Of a stretch of 64,000 nucleotides of DNA, positions 45,254-54,014 are shown in pieces (positions within the stretch are counted from its first letter, which is position 1; each line of letters opens with the position of its first letter). The position numbers and the translations under genes are program-made. The notes below the pieces were generated by a model that worked only from the letters and a program-made list of their open reading frames with translations, ran no database searches and was not told the origin of the DNA. Origin of the DNA: Senegalimassilia sp003474385 (GTDB taxonomy: Bacteria > Actinomycetota > Coriobacteriia > Coriobacteriales > Eggerthellaceae); assembly GCF_003474385.1 (NCBI RefSeq), contig NZ_QUCY01000005.1:1-64000 (forward strand), read 5' to 3'.

Positions 45254-46711
45254 TTGAACAGCGAAGGATTGTTCCCAGCACGGTTTCTAGGGTTCGGTTT
45301 ATTCTGGGCGTGGCTGTTCTTAGCCGTCTTGTCGCCATCGCCCCTTTTCGGCAGGCCGCTTGGCTTTGGCGACGTCCCGTTCGAAATGTGCGAGCTGCTG
45401 GTTCGCGTCATCGTCCTCATCGGTGCCATCGCGTTTGCAAGAAGATTTTCCACTGAACGCGGGAAGCGCGTTCAGTTGCTTGCGGCGCTTGTCTGCGGCA
45501 CGACGGCAACCGTCCTGCTCCTCGCAAGCGAACAAACAGGGATTGTTTTTGCGGCATCGGTATTAGCAGCAGTTGCGGAGTGTTCGCTGTTCTTGCTGTG
45601 GATGACGTTTTTCGGCTACATGAAGCTTGGGGAAACGCTCGCCTTGCTTGTTGCGTCGTACGCAACGGGCGCCGTAATTTGCCTGGCCACGCTCTTTGCC
45701 GGACAGACGGCGATGAGCGCTACTTCCGCAGTGCTGCCCGCTGCCTCATGCGCGGCGTTCGTGCTTTCCACTCGATACCATGCCGCCAGCGAGGCATCCG
45801 TCGAACAGCAAAAAGAGCCCGAGAACCTCAGGGCGTATGCGCAAAATTCATCGGCGCACCTAAGCTTCACCAGGCCGCTCGTGAAAATGACTATCGGCCT
45901 TGCGTTGTATTCCTTCGCATTTTCGTTGTATCTGGGCATTGCGGCGCTTGGGGGGAACTCCTTCTCGAAGGCGTACATCGTCGAACCGACAAGCGCCGTG
46001 GCGCTCGCGGCGATCGCTTTGCTCGCCTTTCGATTCGCGCAAACGACAACGCCTTATGCGCTGTATCGCATCGTGGCTCCGCTGTTCGGCGTCGGATTCG
46101 CGTTGCTTGCGCTTCACGTCCAGCCTTTGATTGCGGGGCTGTTCGTAACGCTGGGATACCTCACGTTCGAAGTGCTTTCCTATAACGACTTTTGCAACAT
46201 CGTGAAGGCCAGCGACGCTTCGTTGTTCAAGACGATCGCCTTCGCAAGGCTCGTCAACTCTCTAGGCATGCTTGTCGGGTGGGCTGCGGGATTCGCGTTG
46301 TCCCCGCATCTGCAAGCAGCCGATCCCAGCGAGCTGCTGGCAGTGTTCGCTTTGCTCATCGTCTTGCTGACGGCAACGCTGGCCTTTACGGACAAGGACC
46401 GCGTAATGATGCTGAGCATTGCCGATGATCGTGCAGTACAAGAAAGCGAGGAGTCCCTCCCTGACCGCGAAACCGCTATGGCAACTTTTGCGCAACGCGT
46501 CAGCCTGTCGCCGCGCGAAACCGAAGTTTTAGGGTATTTACTGGCAGGGCGAACGACATCGTTTGCAGCCGAAAAGCTATTCGTAGCAGAATCGACAGTT
46601 CGCGCGCACGTGCACAACATATACCGAAAGGCAGACGTTCACTCGCGCATGGAGCTGCTTGACGAATTCGAACGCTACCGTCACGAGATCACCTCAGGAC
46701 AGCAAGAGTAG
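45254..46711 (+). CDS. Membrane-embedded LuxR-family regulator
   Basis: 485 residues. Residues 1-385 hold about 12 membrane helices; residues about 415-480 are a LuxR/NarL helix-turn-helix (LSPRETEVLGYLLAGRTTSFAAEKLFVAESTVRAHVHNIYRK). This architecture is common in Eggerthellales beside molybdoenzyme operons. TTG start with AGG eight bases upstream. Divergent from the reductase operon and probably its activator, sensing a small molecule through the membrane part. Confidence 0.9.
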   Translation: MNSEGLFPARFLGFGLFWAWLFLAVLSPSPLFGRPLGFGDVPFEMCELLVRVIVLIGAIAFARRFSTERGKRVQLLAALVCGTTATVLLLASEQTGIVFAASVLAAVAECSLFLLWMTFFGYMKLGETLALLVASYATGAVICLATLFAGQTAMSATSAVLPAASCAAFVLSTRYHAASEASVEQQKEPENLRAYAQNSSAHLSFTRPLVKMTIGLALYSFAFSLYLGIAALGGNSFSKAYIVEPTSAVALAAIALLAFRFAQTTTPYALYRIVAPLFGVGFALLALHVQPLIAGLFVTLGYLTFEVLSYNDFCNIVKASDASLFKTIAFARLVNSLGMLVGWAAGFALSPHLQAADPSELLAVFALLIVLLTATLAFTDKDRVMMLSIADDRAVQESEESLPDRETAMATFAQRVSLSPRETEVLGYLLAGRTTSFAAEKLFVAESTVRAHVHNIYRKADVHSRMELLDEFERYRHEITSGQQE

Positions 46712-46864
46712 GGAAACCGCGAAGCCGGTGCACCCAAGCATGCCGGCAACGCTTTTGTATAGGCGTACGCCTGCACGAACATTAGCTACGCCAGGTATGC
46801 AGTGAGGTTGAAACCGGAGAGCTCCTACTGTAACCGGCGCAAGACCGAATGGGGTATCCTTTTC

Positions 46865-47035
46865 ACCGGCGTGCGCCAGCGCGCACAGCTAGCGCACGCA
46901 GTACGCAACCGCACGCGCCACGGCCGCCCAAGCCGCCCAGGCACCCGCGCAGCGTGCGCACGCTGCCGAACGTGTTCCAGCACCTGGTCGAGCAAGGCGC
47001 CACGGTGGTGGCGACCGAACACGACCTGGACTTTA
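46865..47035 (+). pseudogene. Collapsed copy of the UvrA-like gene
   Basis: Bases 46865-46914 match 35767-35816 of the UvrA-like gene (about 80% identical; the ERQRVQLARAVRNRT region). Bases 46941-47035 match 37017-37109 (about 93%; the VFQHLVEQGATVVV region). The roughly 1.2 kb between these parts in the intact gene is missing. It ends exactly at the stop codon of the convergent permease gene. Confidence 0.85.
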
Positions 47036-48382
47036 AACAGCCCCCAAAACCACGGCAAGCGCAAGCAGCGCCGCCAAGAACGCAATGTTCCAAGCCGTGA
47101 ACACAAGCAGATAGCGCCCGCGGATACCGGGGCGACCGACCATGACCGCCTTGAACGTGATGAGGCTTGCCATGGACGCGATGAGCGTGCCCAAACCGCC
47201 CAGGTTCGTGCCCACGATCAACGCCTGCCACTGATCGGTGAACCCCGAAAGCAGCACCGCTGCCGGCACGTTGCTGATAACCTGGCTGCCTCCTACCGCG
47301 GCAAGCAGCGCGTTGCCGCCCACCGCCGCAGAAAGCGCCTCGTGCAGCACCGGAACGCGACCCATGTTCCCCACGAACACGAACAGGGCCGCAAAAGTAG
47401 CCAACAGCCCCCAGTCGACGCGCCGCAATAAGCTTGCATCGGAGAGCGAAACGCTCACCAGCACCAACGCCAGCAAAACGCGAACATCCAGCACGCCCAA
47501 AACCGCAGCCAGGCAGCACGCGAACAAGACGCCATACATCGCCAACCGCTTACGCGAGCGGGCGGGGAAGCATTCAAGGGAAGCGGACTCAATCGACGAG
47601 GATGCCGGCGAAGCCCCGTTCGCTGAGCGGGCGGGCATAAAATCAGACGCGGAACCTTCCGGGGCCGTCCAGCGCGCAGGCGGAACCTGCATCGCCGAAT
47701 TATCGGCGGTGTCATCGGACGCAAAACCGCCCGATGATGCAAATCGGCCAACGCCACCCGCGCCGCGCACTTCGCCGCCTCGAAAACACAGCACGCACGC
47801 GAGCGCCAGCATCGCACCTGACGCAGCGGTATACGGCCCCATGAGCTGGAGAAACTCCCCAACACCCATGCCCGAGGCCGTGAACAGGTACAGGTTCTGC
47901 GGATTGCCCACGGGCGTGAACATGCTGCCGAGGTTCGCCGCGATGGTCATGAGCGTGGCAACCAGGCACATGCGGCCCTCCATGCCCGCGCGGCGCAAAA
48001 CCACCAAAGCCAGCGGCACGAACGTGATGAGCGCGACGTCGTTGGTCACCGCCATGCTGGCGAAGAACGCAAGCCCGACCAGCACGCCGGCAACAGCGCG
48101 CTGCGTCCGAGCACGTGCGACCAGCCACGCTCCCGCGGCATCCAGTACGCCAAGCGAACGGAATCCCGCCACCACCGTCATCAGACAGAACAGCAGCGCC
48201 AGCGTATGCCAATCAACGTAGGCGGCATACCCGGCATCGGGCGGCACAAGGGCGCACGACGCCAAGGCCGCCGCAACAGCAACGACCAGCACGGTCTCGC
48301 GCGCCGCAAAAGCCCGAATCACGCGCACAGCCGACCGAAGCGATATGTTTTCCGTCCTAATCATAAGATGCAAGGGTATCAC
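47033..48382 (-). CDS. SLC13/ArsB-type anion permease
   Basis: 449 residues, about ten or more membrane helices. SMAVTNDVALITFVPLAL and ANLGSMFTPVGNPQNLYLF are the ion-transporter (CitMHS/ArsB/NhaD) superfamily motifs, with a second set near SNVPAAVLL. A 90-residue hydrophilic, Ser/Ala-rich loop in the middle is unusually long. The GTG at 48382 has GAAGG upstream; an ATG at 48364 is the alternative. Transports an anion or carboxylate; substrate unknown. Its stop overlaps the UvrA relic. Confidence 0.82.
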   Translation of the reverse strand: MIPLHLMIRTENISLRSAVRVIRAFAARETVLVVAVAAALASCALVPPDAGYAAYVDWHTLALLFCLMTVVAGFRSLGVLDAAGAWLVARARTQRAVAGVLVGLAFFASMAVTNDVALITFVPLALVVLRRAGMEGRMCLVATLMTIAANLGSMFTPVGNPQNLYLFTASGMGVGEFLQLMGPYTAASGAMLALACVLCFRGGEVRGAGGVGRFASSGGFASDDTADNSAMQVPPARWTAPEGSASDFMPARSANGASPASSSIESASLECFPARSRKRLAMYGVLFACCLAAVLGVLDVRVLLALVLVSVSLSDASLLRRVDWGLLATFAALFVFVGNMGRVPVLHEALSAAVGGNALLAAVGGSQVISNVPAAVLLSGFTDQWQALIVGTNLGGLGTLIASMASLITFKAVMVGRPGIRGRYLLVFTAWNIAFLAALLALAVVLGAV

Positions 48383-48556
48383 GTTGCCTTCGAGCGCAAC
48401 GGGCAAACCTCCCGGCAAGCGCAAACCCGCGCCTCGCTCGCCGCATTATCGCGATTCCGTCAGCTTTTCGCCGATTGAAACATGACGCCGCTATGCTAGA
48501 TAACCGTACGCGCTAAGCGCGATACGGCAATACCGTCCCGAAGGTGGTTCCAACGC

Positions 48557-49831
48557 ATGTTATTCGCCAAGATCAAGCAGCATTACGAGGCCGTGGTTGC
48601 CGTGTGCTGCTTCCTGATATTGTTCACGAACGTGGGCCTGCCCTCCACGTCGTTTTCCGTATACCAGCCCTACCTGGTCGATCTGCCGGGCGTTGGGCAT
48701 TCGGGCGGGTCGATCATCGTGTCGGTGCGCACGTTCGTGTCGCTTCTGGCCATGCTCGTGGTTGGACGCTACTATGACCTGGTCGATTGCCGCATCGGCG
48801 CGTTTTTGGCAACGCTGAGCGTCAGTGCCGGGTTTGCGCTGTACTCGCTCGCCGGCAGCAACTTCGGCATGCTGTGCGGCGCCTCGGCGCTGACGGGCCT
48901 GGGTTACGGCTTCGGCGGCATGATCGCCTCGACCATGCTGATCAATCGGTGGTTCAGGGCGAACGTGGCCACCGTGGCCGGCGTCGCCGCGGTGGGCTCG
49001 GGCGTGGCAGCCATCGTCATCCCAAATGCGGCGGTGGCGCTCATCAGCGCTTTCGACCTGCAGACCGCATTCAGGGCAGAAGCGGCGTTGGCCCTGGTTA
49101 TCGGCGTGACCGTGTTCGCTCTGCTGAGAAACGACCCACGCGACATGGGCCTTGCCCCCTACGAGGGAAGCCCGAAGGCGGTGAAACGCGAGCAAGAGAA
49201 GAGCGCCCAGCAGCTTGAACGCGTAAGGAAACGCCACGTCAACCGCGATCTTTCCCCGCGCACCATGCCGCTTCTGTTTCTGGCCATGATCATCATCGGC
49301 TGCGTGTCGGTCGGCGGCGGCAACTACCTGGCCGTGCTGTTCACCTCCGAAGGCTTCTCCGCCGAGCACGCCGCCACGCTCGTGGCCGTCAACGGCGCGT
49401 GCCTGACGGTGGCGAAGCTGGTCAGCGGCATGGCGTTCGACCGCTTCGGCACAAAACGCGGGTCGGCGGTCTTCTTCGCCCTGTATATCGCCGGCACGGC
49501 GGTGCTGTGCCTGTCCGACATGGGCAACACCGGGCTTGCCGGGCTGGGCGTGCTCATGTTCGGCATCGGCATGTCGCTCGGCACCGTGGGCATTTCGGTA
49601 TGGTCGATTGAGCTAGCGCCGCGCGGCAAGGAAACGCGCACCATCAAGAACTTCCAGGTGTGCTACGCGCTGGGCGGGTTCATCTTCACCTTCCTGCCGG
49701 GCTTTTTGACCGAAGCGTTCGGCACCTACCTGGTATCGTACGCGTCACTGCTGGCGATGCTGGTGGTGGCAGCCGTCATCGTAATCGGCGTCTATGCCGC
49801 AACCGACAAACGCGCAAACCCGGACACTTAA
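48557..49831 (+). CDS. MFS transporter, OFA/monocarboxylate-like
   Basis: 424 residues with 12 hydrophobic segments. TNVGLPSTSFSVYQPYLVDLPGVGHSGGSII and MLINRWFRANVATVAGVAAVGSGV resemble the oxalate/formate antiporter and monocarboxylate group. AAGGTGG precedes the ATG. The C-terminal Pro-Asp-Thr and the stop codon lie in a REP-like repeat (CCGGACACTTAA), so the repeat appears to supply the gene's end. Confidence 0.85.
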   Translation: MLFAKIKQHYEAVVAVCCFLILFTNVGLPSTSFSVYQPYLVDLPGVGHSGGSIIVSVRTFVSLLAMLVVGRYYDLVDCRIGAFLATLSVSAGFALYSLAGSNFGMLCGASALTGLGYGFGGMIASTMLINRWFRANVATVAGVAAVGSGVAAIVIPNAAVALISAFDLQTAFRAEAALALVIGVTVFALLRNDPRDMGLAPYEGSPKAVKREQEKSAQQLERVRKRHVNRDLSPRTMPLLFLAMIIIGCVSVGGGNYLAVLFTSEGFSAEHAATLVAVNGACLTVAKLVSGMAFDRFGTKRGSAVFFALYIAGTAVLCLSDMGNTGLAGLGVLMFGIGMSLGTVGISVWSIELAPRGKETRTIKNFQVCYALGGFIFTFLPGFLTEAFGTYLVSYASLLAMLVVAAVIVIGVYAATDKRANPDT

Positions 49832-50028
49832 GGGACACTTAGGGGACGTAGGGTTTTGTGTCCGAAATCGCACAGGAGACGCGGCGCGGACGCGGAGCAT
49901 AAGGCGGCGAAAAGAAGCGGAGCAAACACGCCCAAGCACGCAAACCAAGCACCCGGACACTTAATGCTACATCCCCGATCTGTCACGATTCGTCACGGAC
50001 ACTTTGGGGACATAGGGTTATGTGTCCG
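49822..50028. repeat. Cluster of REP-like repeats
   Basis: A partial unit at 49822-49832, full forward units at 49833-49864 and 49997-50028, and an inverted unit at 49955-49984. Each holds GGACACTT.GGGGAC.TAG and ends in TGTCC. Same family as 34397-34496. Confidence 0.8.
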
Positions 50029-50072
50029 AAACGCGCTCGGCACCCGAGGTGCGGGATGCGACCGCGAACCGT

Positions 50073-51164
50073 TTACGCAATCGCCAGCGCCATGGAGCCG
50101 CACTGCTCGTAGAGATATTTGAACCAGTCGTAGTTGACGGTCACGTAGCCCTGCGTGGGGTCCATGATGCACGCCCGGTGGCCTTCCACACCCAGCAGCA
50201 CTACGCAATGCTCCAGGTCATAGAAGGAGTTCGCCTCAAGTGGCTCGTCGAAATACGGGTCCTCGAAATCGAGCGTGGTCCACACGAGCACCGGCGTTCC
50301 AGACGACGCCTTGCTGGCAAGCTCGTCGAAATCGGCGCCGGTGAGATTAGAGAAACGCTCGCTTGCGCCTTCTTCCTCCAGGTAGGCGTTGCCTGCCGCC
50401 ATGATGGCGGGCGGCATGCCCTCGCCCGACCAATACGGGTCACCCCAGAACGCCGAGGCGTAGTCGTCGCCTTCCACGTCGAATGGCAGCTGGTTCGCCA
50501 CAATGGAATCGGGATCGGCGTCGTGGCCCATAGCCTGCAAAACCGCGGCGAGGGAATAAATCTCGCACCCTGCCGGCATGCTAGGATACTGGAACAACTC
50601 GGGCACGCTCGCGCTCGTGCCGCTCAAACCGGTGAAACCTGCCATTTGCGTCACATTTGCGCGGCCGAAACCGCCCATGGCCTCCTGACCCATCGCGCCC
50701 AGGACGTCGCGGCGATTGCGGGAGAACCCCTTGGCGTCGTCAGGGCGCATACCGGGCGCAACGAATTCAGCAGACTCGGCATCCGGGGACTGCTGCGCCT
50801 CCACCGAGCCGTCGGAAGCGTACGCCGTTTCAAGCGCTTGCGATTCCAAGGCTTCCTGCGCGGCCCCCTGATCGCCGCCACCGTTTGCCACGACGTGCCC
50901 ATAGGTCGTCAAGACGCCGACGAGCACAACGACAGCTAACACAGCAGCCGCAATCGCGAGCAAACGCCTGCGCGCAAACCAGCTGCTACCGCCGATCACC
51001 GCGCCACCGCCCCTGATAAACACGCCATTGTGCGCAACACGGAAGGCGCCCGCATTAAGCCGCGCCTCGTCACATGAACGAATATGACGCGGAAGCGTCA
51101 CGCGTGCATGGCGTCCTTGCAAGGACGCGTGCTTCTCAGCATAAATGTCGATAGGTTCTCCCAT
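50073..51164 (-). CDS. Membrane-anchored C39-like cysteine peptidase domain protein
   Basis: 363 residues. A basic cytoplasmic N-terminus of about 68 residues, one membrane helix (LLAIAAAVLAVVVLVGVLTTYG), an acidic linker, and a peptidase C39_2-type domain outside. The candidate triad is Cys 200 (MPAGCEIYSLAAVLQAMG), His (LEHCVVLLG) and Asp (CIMDPTQGYVTV). ATG at 51164 with AGGAAG upstream. Might process or bind extracellular peptides; no bacteriocin-type ABC partner is nearby. Confidence 0.8.
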   Translation of the reverse strand: MGEPIDIYAEKHASLQGRHARVTLPRHIRSCDEARLNAGAFRVAHNGVFIRGGGAVIGGSSWFARRRLLAIAAAVLAVVVLVGVLTTYGHVVANGGGDQGAAQEALESQALETAYASDGSVEAQQSPDAESAEFVAPGMRPDDAKGFSRNRRDVLGAMGQEAMGGFGRANVTQMAGFTGLSGTSASVPELFQYPSMPAGCEIYSLAAVLQAMGHDADPDSIVANQLPFDVEGDDYASAFWGDPYWSGEGMPPAIMAAGNAYLEEEGASERFSNLTGADFDELASKASSGTPVLVWTTLDFEDPYFDEPLEANSFYDLEHCVVLLGVEGHRACIMDPTQGYVTVNYDWFKYLYEQCGSMALAIA

Positions 51165-51262
51165 CACCACGTTCTTCCTAGATTTGCGCGCACGCAAAAG
51201 CGTACGGCTTGCGTTCGTTTTCGAACATGGTAACCGCGATAGCTGAAGCATTCCTGAAAGCC

Positions 51263-51296
51263 AAAAAACGCTGCCTGCCCAAAGGACAAGCAGCGT
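51263..51296 (-). terminator. Terminator after the 51365 thioesterase gene
   Basis: ACGCTGC/GCAGCGT arms with TTTTTT on the minus strand. Confidence 0.8.
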
Positions 51297-51364
51297 CTTC
51301 AACGACAATGCGAAGCTGATCGAAACCCGGGCAGCTCAACCTGCCGCGCGGCGTAACCTCGGCG

Positions 51365-51838
51365 CTATTCCCCGAACAGCTCCAAGGCTTCCTTTACGAT
51401 GGGGTCGTCGGGCTTGATGTCGGCGACGTTGTGCATGGTGCACGTTGCCGTCAGGCACACTTTCCCGGCTTCGTTTTTCACCACGACTTCGGCAACGCAC
51501 GAAGAGCGCCCGAAATGCACGTTACTGGCCTCGAGCACCAGCTTCTCCCCGATGGCGACGCCGCGAACGAAGTTCACGTTGGCGCACTGGGTGACGGCGT
51601 GCTTGCCGTACGACCAGGTGATGGTGGAGCCCACTACGTCGATGACGGCCATAAGGAAGCCGCCGAACGTGCCGCCGCCGGTGTTCGTAGCGTTCTCGGG
51701 CACCGTTACCGTGCTTCGCGTGAAGCCCGGCTCGATGACCTCGGGATTCATATCGTTGATGAACGCGCGATTGCGCTCGTACAGCATACGCAGGCTGGTA
51801 CGGACATAGTCCTTCATAGGTCCTTCGGGTGCCGTCAT
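51365..51838 (-). CDS. Hotdog-fold thioesterase (PaaI-like)
   Basis: 157 residues with one hotdog domain. TNTGGGTFGGFLMAVIDVVGSTITW is the central helix region (G-G-x-x-x-x-x-x-D). NVNFVRGVAIGEKLVLEASNVHFGRSSCVAEVVV forms the sheet. Probably hydrolyses an acyl-CoA. ATG at 51838 with AAGGAGG five bases before. Lies 126 bp downstream of a second hotdog gene on the same strand. Confidence 0.82.
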   Translation of the reverse strand: MTAPEGPMKDYVRTSLRMLYERNRAFINDMNPEVIEPGFTRSTVTVPENATNTGGGTFGGFLMAVIDVVGSTITWSYGKHAVTQCANVNFVRGVAIGEKLVLEASNVHFGRSSCVAEVVVKNEAGKVCLTATCTMHNVADIKPDDPIVKEALELFGE

Positions 51839-51964
51839 TGCCGCCTCCTTCGTTTTGTGCGCCCGCACAAGCGCATCGACGCCGCATGCGAGCGCGATGG
51901 AATGCCTGCCGCCACACCTCAAAACGCAACGCGCGTTCAGCCCCAGCGGCAGGCGGTTAGCGCT

Positions 51965-52393
51965 TTACGCTTTGTGCTCCGCAGCCAGCTTGCGCTGCTT
52001 CTCGGCGAAATGCTCCTTCGTCACGATCTTCGTGATGAACGTGCCCTCCGAGATGGTGTCGCCAAGCTCGTCGGTTGCGATGACGTGCCAGAACTGCTTG
52101 CGGCCGCCGTACGAGGGATCCTCGCGCTCAAGCTCGGCGACGCCGGTGATGACGCCGTCTTTGCGCGCCTTCTTGTGGCGAATGGTGGTTTCCAGGCCGA
52201 AAATAAGCTCCTTGTCGAAGTCCGTCAGTTCCTCGGCAGCGCGCGATGCGCACGATTCCAGCAGCGCGATGGTGGCGCCGCCGTGCAAAAACCCATGCGG
52301 CTGGTAGATTTCCGGACGCACGGGCATGCGCATTTCCACGCGGTTCTTCTCAACGCTGATGGTGGTGATGCCCAAGGTGTCGAGCAACGTCAT
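51965..52393 (-). CDS. Hotdog-fold thioesterase (PaaI-like)
   Basis: 142 residues. QPHGFLHGGATIALLESCASRAAEE has the HGG active-site segment of PaaI-type thioesterases, which the 51365 product has as TGGG. ATG at 52393 with AGGAGG upstream; the longer frame to 52483 has no ribosome binding site. A GGCCGC/GCGGCC hairpin precedes it near 52420-52438. Acyl-CoA substrate unknown. Confidence 0.82.
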   Translation of the reverse strand: MTLLDTLGITTISVEKNRVEMRMPVRPEIYQPHGFLHGGATIALLESCASRAAEELTDFDKELIFGLETTIRHKKARKDGVITGVAELEREDPSYGGRKQFWHVIATDELGDTISEGTFITKIVTKEHFAEKQRKLAAEHKA

Positions 52394-52473
52394 AAGCTTC
52401 CTCCTGATAACGAAACAGGGCCGCACACAAGCGCGGCCCCCAACCTTAACTTGGTTTGTGAATAAGTATACGG

Positions 52474-54006
52474 TTACGAACAACCCTCTTCGCCGGGCAA
52501 ATCATCAGGCGTGTCCGCCGCATGCGGCGCCTGCCCAATAGTCGCCGGCTCAAAAGGCACGCTAGGCTGCTCCTGCGTGTCCGCAATCCGGACAGAAGGC
52601 TCGGTTCGCTCCGCTTCCGCAGGCACACCGGCCTCGGCGAACGGCACCGTTTGAGCAGCAGGTGAAACCGCAATCCCCTCCGCAAAAGGCACCGTACCGG
52701 CTGAAGGCACGGGCGTTTCACCCTCCACAAAGGGAACCGTGCCGGCGACCAGCGCAGGCGTATCGCCCTGCGCAAAAGGCACCGTCTGAGCAGCGGCACT
52801 CGCCACAGCAACGCCACCTTCCGGCGCCGCACCTGCGGCCTGCTGCCCGCCATGCGCCGCATGCGCATCCACCATGCGTGAGCGAAGCGCGGCAGCGCGC
52901 TTGAACCGCACGGCGTCGGCATGCGCCTCTTCCTGCAGGCGCGCCGCAGTAGCGGCCGTGCCGGCGACAGCTCCCATGTCCTGGTCGTACGCCGCCTGCT
53001 TCACGTCGCCCTTGAACGCCTTCGTGGTGTTGATGAGCACGGCGCCGATGATGAACGGCATCCAGAACACGATGCCGCGATACACCAGGCCGATTGCCGT
53101 ACCGGCCGCCGCCGACTCGCCGAAGCTGGTGAACGCCACCACGACGGCCGCCTCGACCACGCCCACGCCCTGCGGCGTGACCGAGATCATGGCGAACAGC
53201 GTTGCCACCACGTAGCCGCACACCAGCGCCGGCGCCGTGTCGACGCCGAACCCGATACCCACCAGCGCGAAGCACGAAAGCTCGCACAAGCTGGCGATCA
53301 GCGAGCACCCGTACGCCTGAAGCGTAGGCTTGGGGCTATGGCCGATCATGCCGGCCGCCTCGGAAAACGCCTGCGCGATGCGCTCGGCCCACGGCTCAAG
53401 CGGCTTTTTGCGCACACGCGCGACCACCTTGCGGCTCACACGTTCGACCGGCCGCAAAAGGCGCATAAGCAAATCGGGCTTTTTGTGCGCCAGGATAAGC
53501 AGCGCCACCATGGTTCCCACCAGGCACAATACCACCATGCCCATAAGGAACCACACAGGCGATAGCCCCACCGTGACCGCCAAGAAGATGAACGCGCACA
53601 CCATAAGCGTGGAGAACGCGCCGTCGATGGTGATCTGCATGAGCAGCGCCGCGCCCGTGGCTTTGCCGGCGGGGATGCCGCGCCGTCGCGCGTCGTCGAC
53701 CACCAACGTGGTGCCCGCCAGGTTCATGGACGGCGCGATAGTATTCATGAAAAACGTACCGAATACCAGTGGCAACGTGGATTTCGGCTCCATACGCTCG
53801 CCCACGGCGGCGAAGCTGCGCGAATAGGCGAAGCTTTGCGCGAAGTACTTCCCCAGCTGCGTGAGGATGGCCGCTACCAGCGGCAGGGGGCTTCCCTGCT
53901 TCATGGTCTCCCCCAGCTCCACCAACTGGTCGCCGCGCAAAAACACCACCGCAAGCACGATGATGAGCACCACGCCCATGAACAGGTTCTTGACGTTGAA
54001 TTTCAT
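52474..54006 (-). CDS. LPG-synthase-type (UPF0104) membrane protein with repeat tail
   Basis: 510 residues. Residues 1-330 are the lysylphosphatidylglycerol-synthase transmembrane domain found alone (NTIAPSMNLAGTTLVVDDARRRGIPAGKATGA; SVTPQGVGVVEAAVV). It lacks the soluble aminoacyl-transfer domain of MprF. The cytoplasmic tail (about 345-510) carries five repeats of a 16-18-residue unit around TVPFAEG. It overlaps nothing but is 8 bp from the ATP-grasp gene upstream, so the two are likely one transcript. Function uncertain, perhaps lipid flipping. Confidence 0.82.
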   Translation of the reverse strand: MKFNVKNLFMGVVLIIVLAVVFLRGDQLVELGETMKQGSPLPLVAAILTQLGKYFAQSFAYSRSFAAVGERMEPKSTLPLVFGTFFMNTIAPSMNLAGTTLVVDDARRRGIPAGKATGAALLMQITIDGAFSTLMVCAFIFLAVTVGLSPVWFLMGMVVLCLVGTMVALLILAHKKPDLLMRLLRPVERVSRKVVARVRKKPLEPWAERIAQAFSEAAGMIGHSPKPTLQAYGCSLIASLCELSCFALVGIGFGVDTAPALVCGYVVATLFAMISVTPQGVGVVEAAVVVAFTSFGESAAAGTAIGLVYRGIVFWMPFIIGAVLINTTKAFKGDVKQAAYDQDMGAVAGTAATAARLQEEAHADAVRFKRAAALRSRMVDAHAAHGGQQAAGAAPEGGVAVASAAAQTVPFAQGDTPALVAGTVPFVEGETPVPSAGTVPFAEGIAVSPAAQTVPFAEAGVPAEAERTEPSVRIADTQEQPSVPFEPATIGQAPHAADTPDDLPGEEGCS

Positions 54007-54014
54007 GCGGCCGC

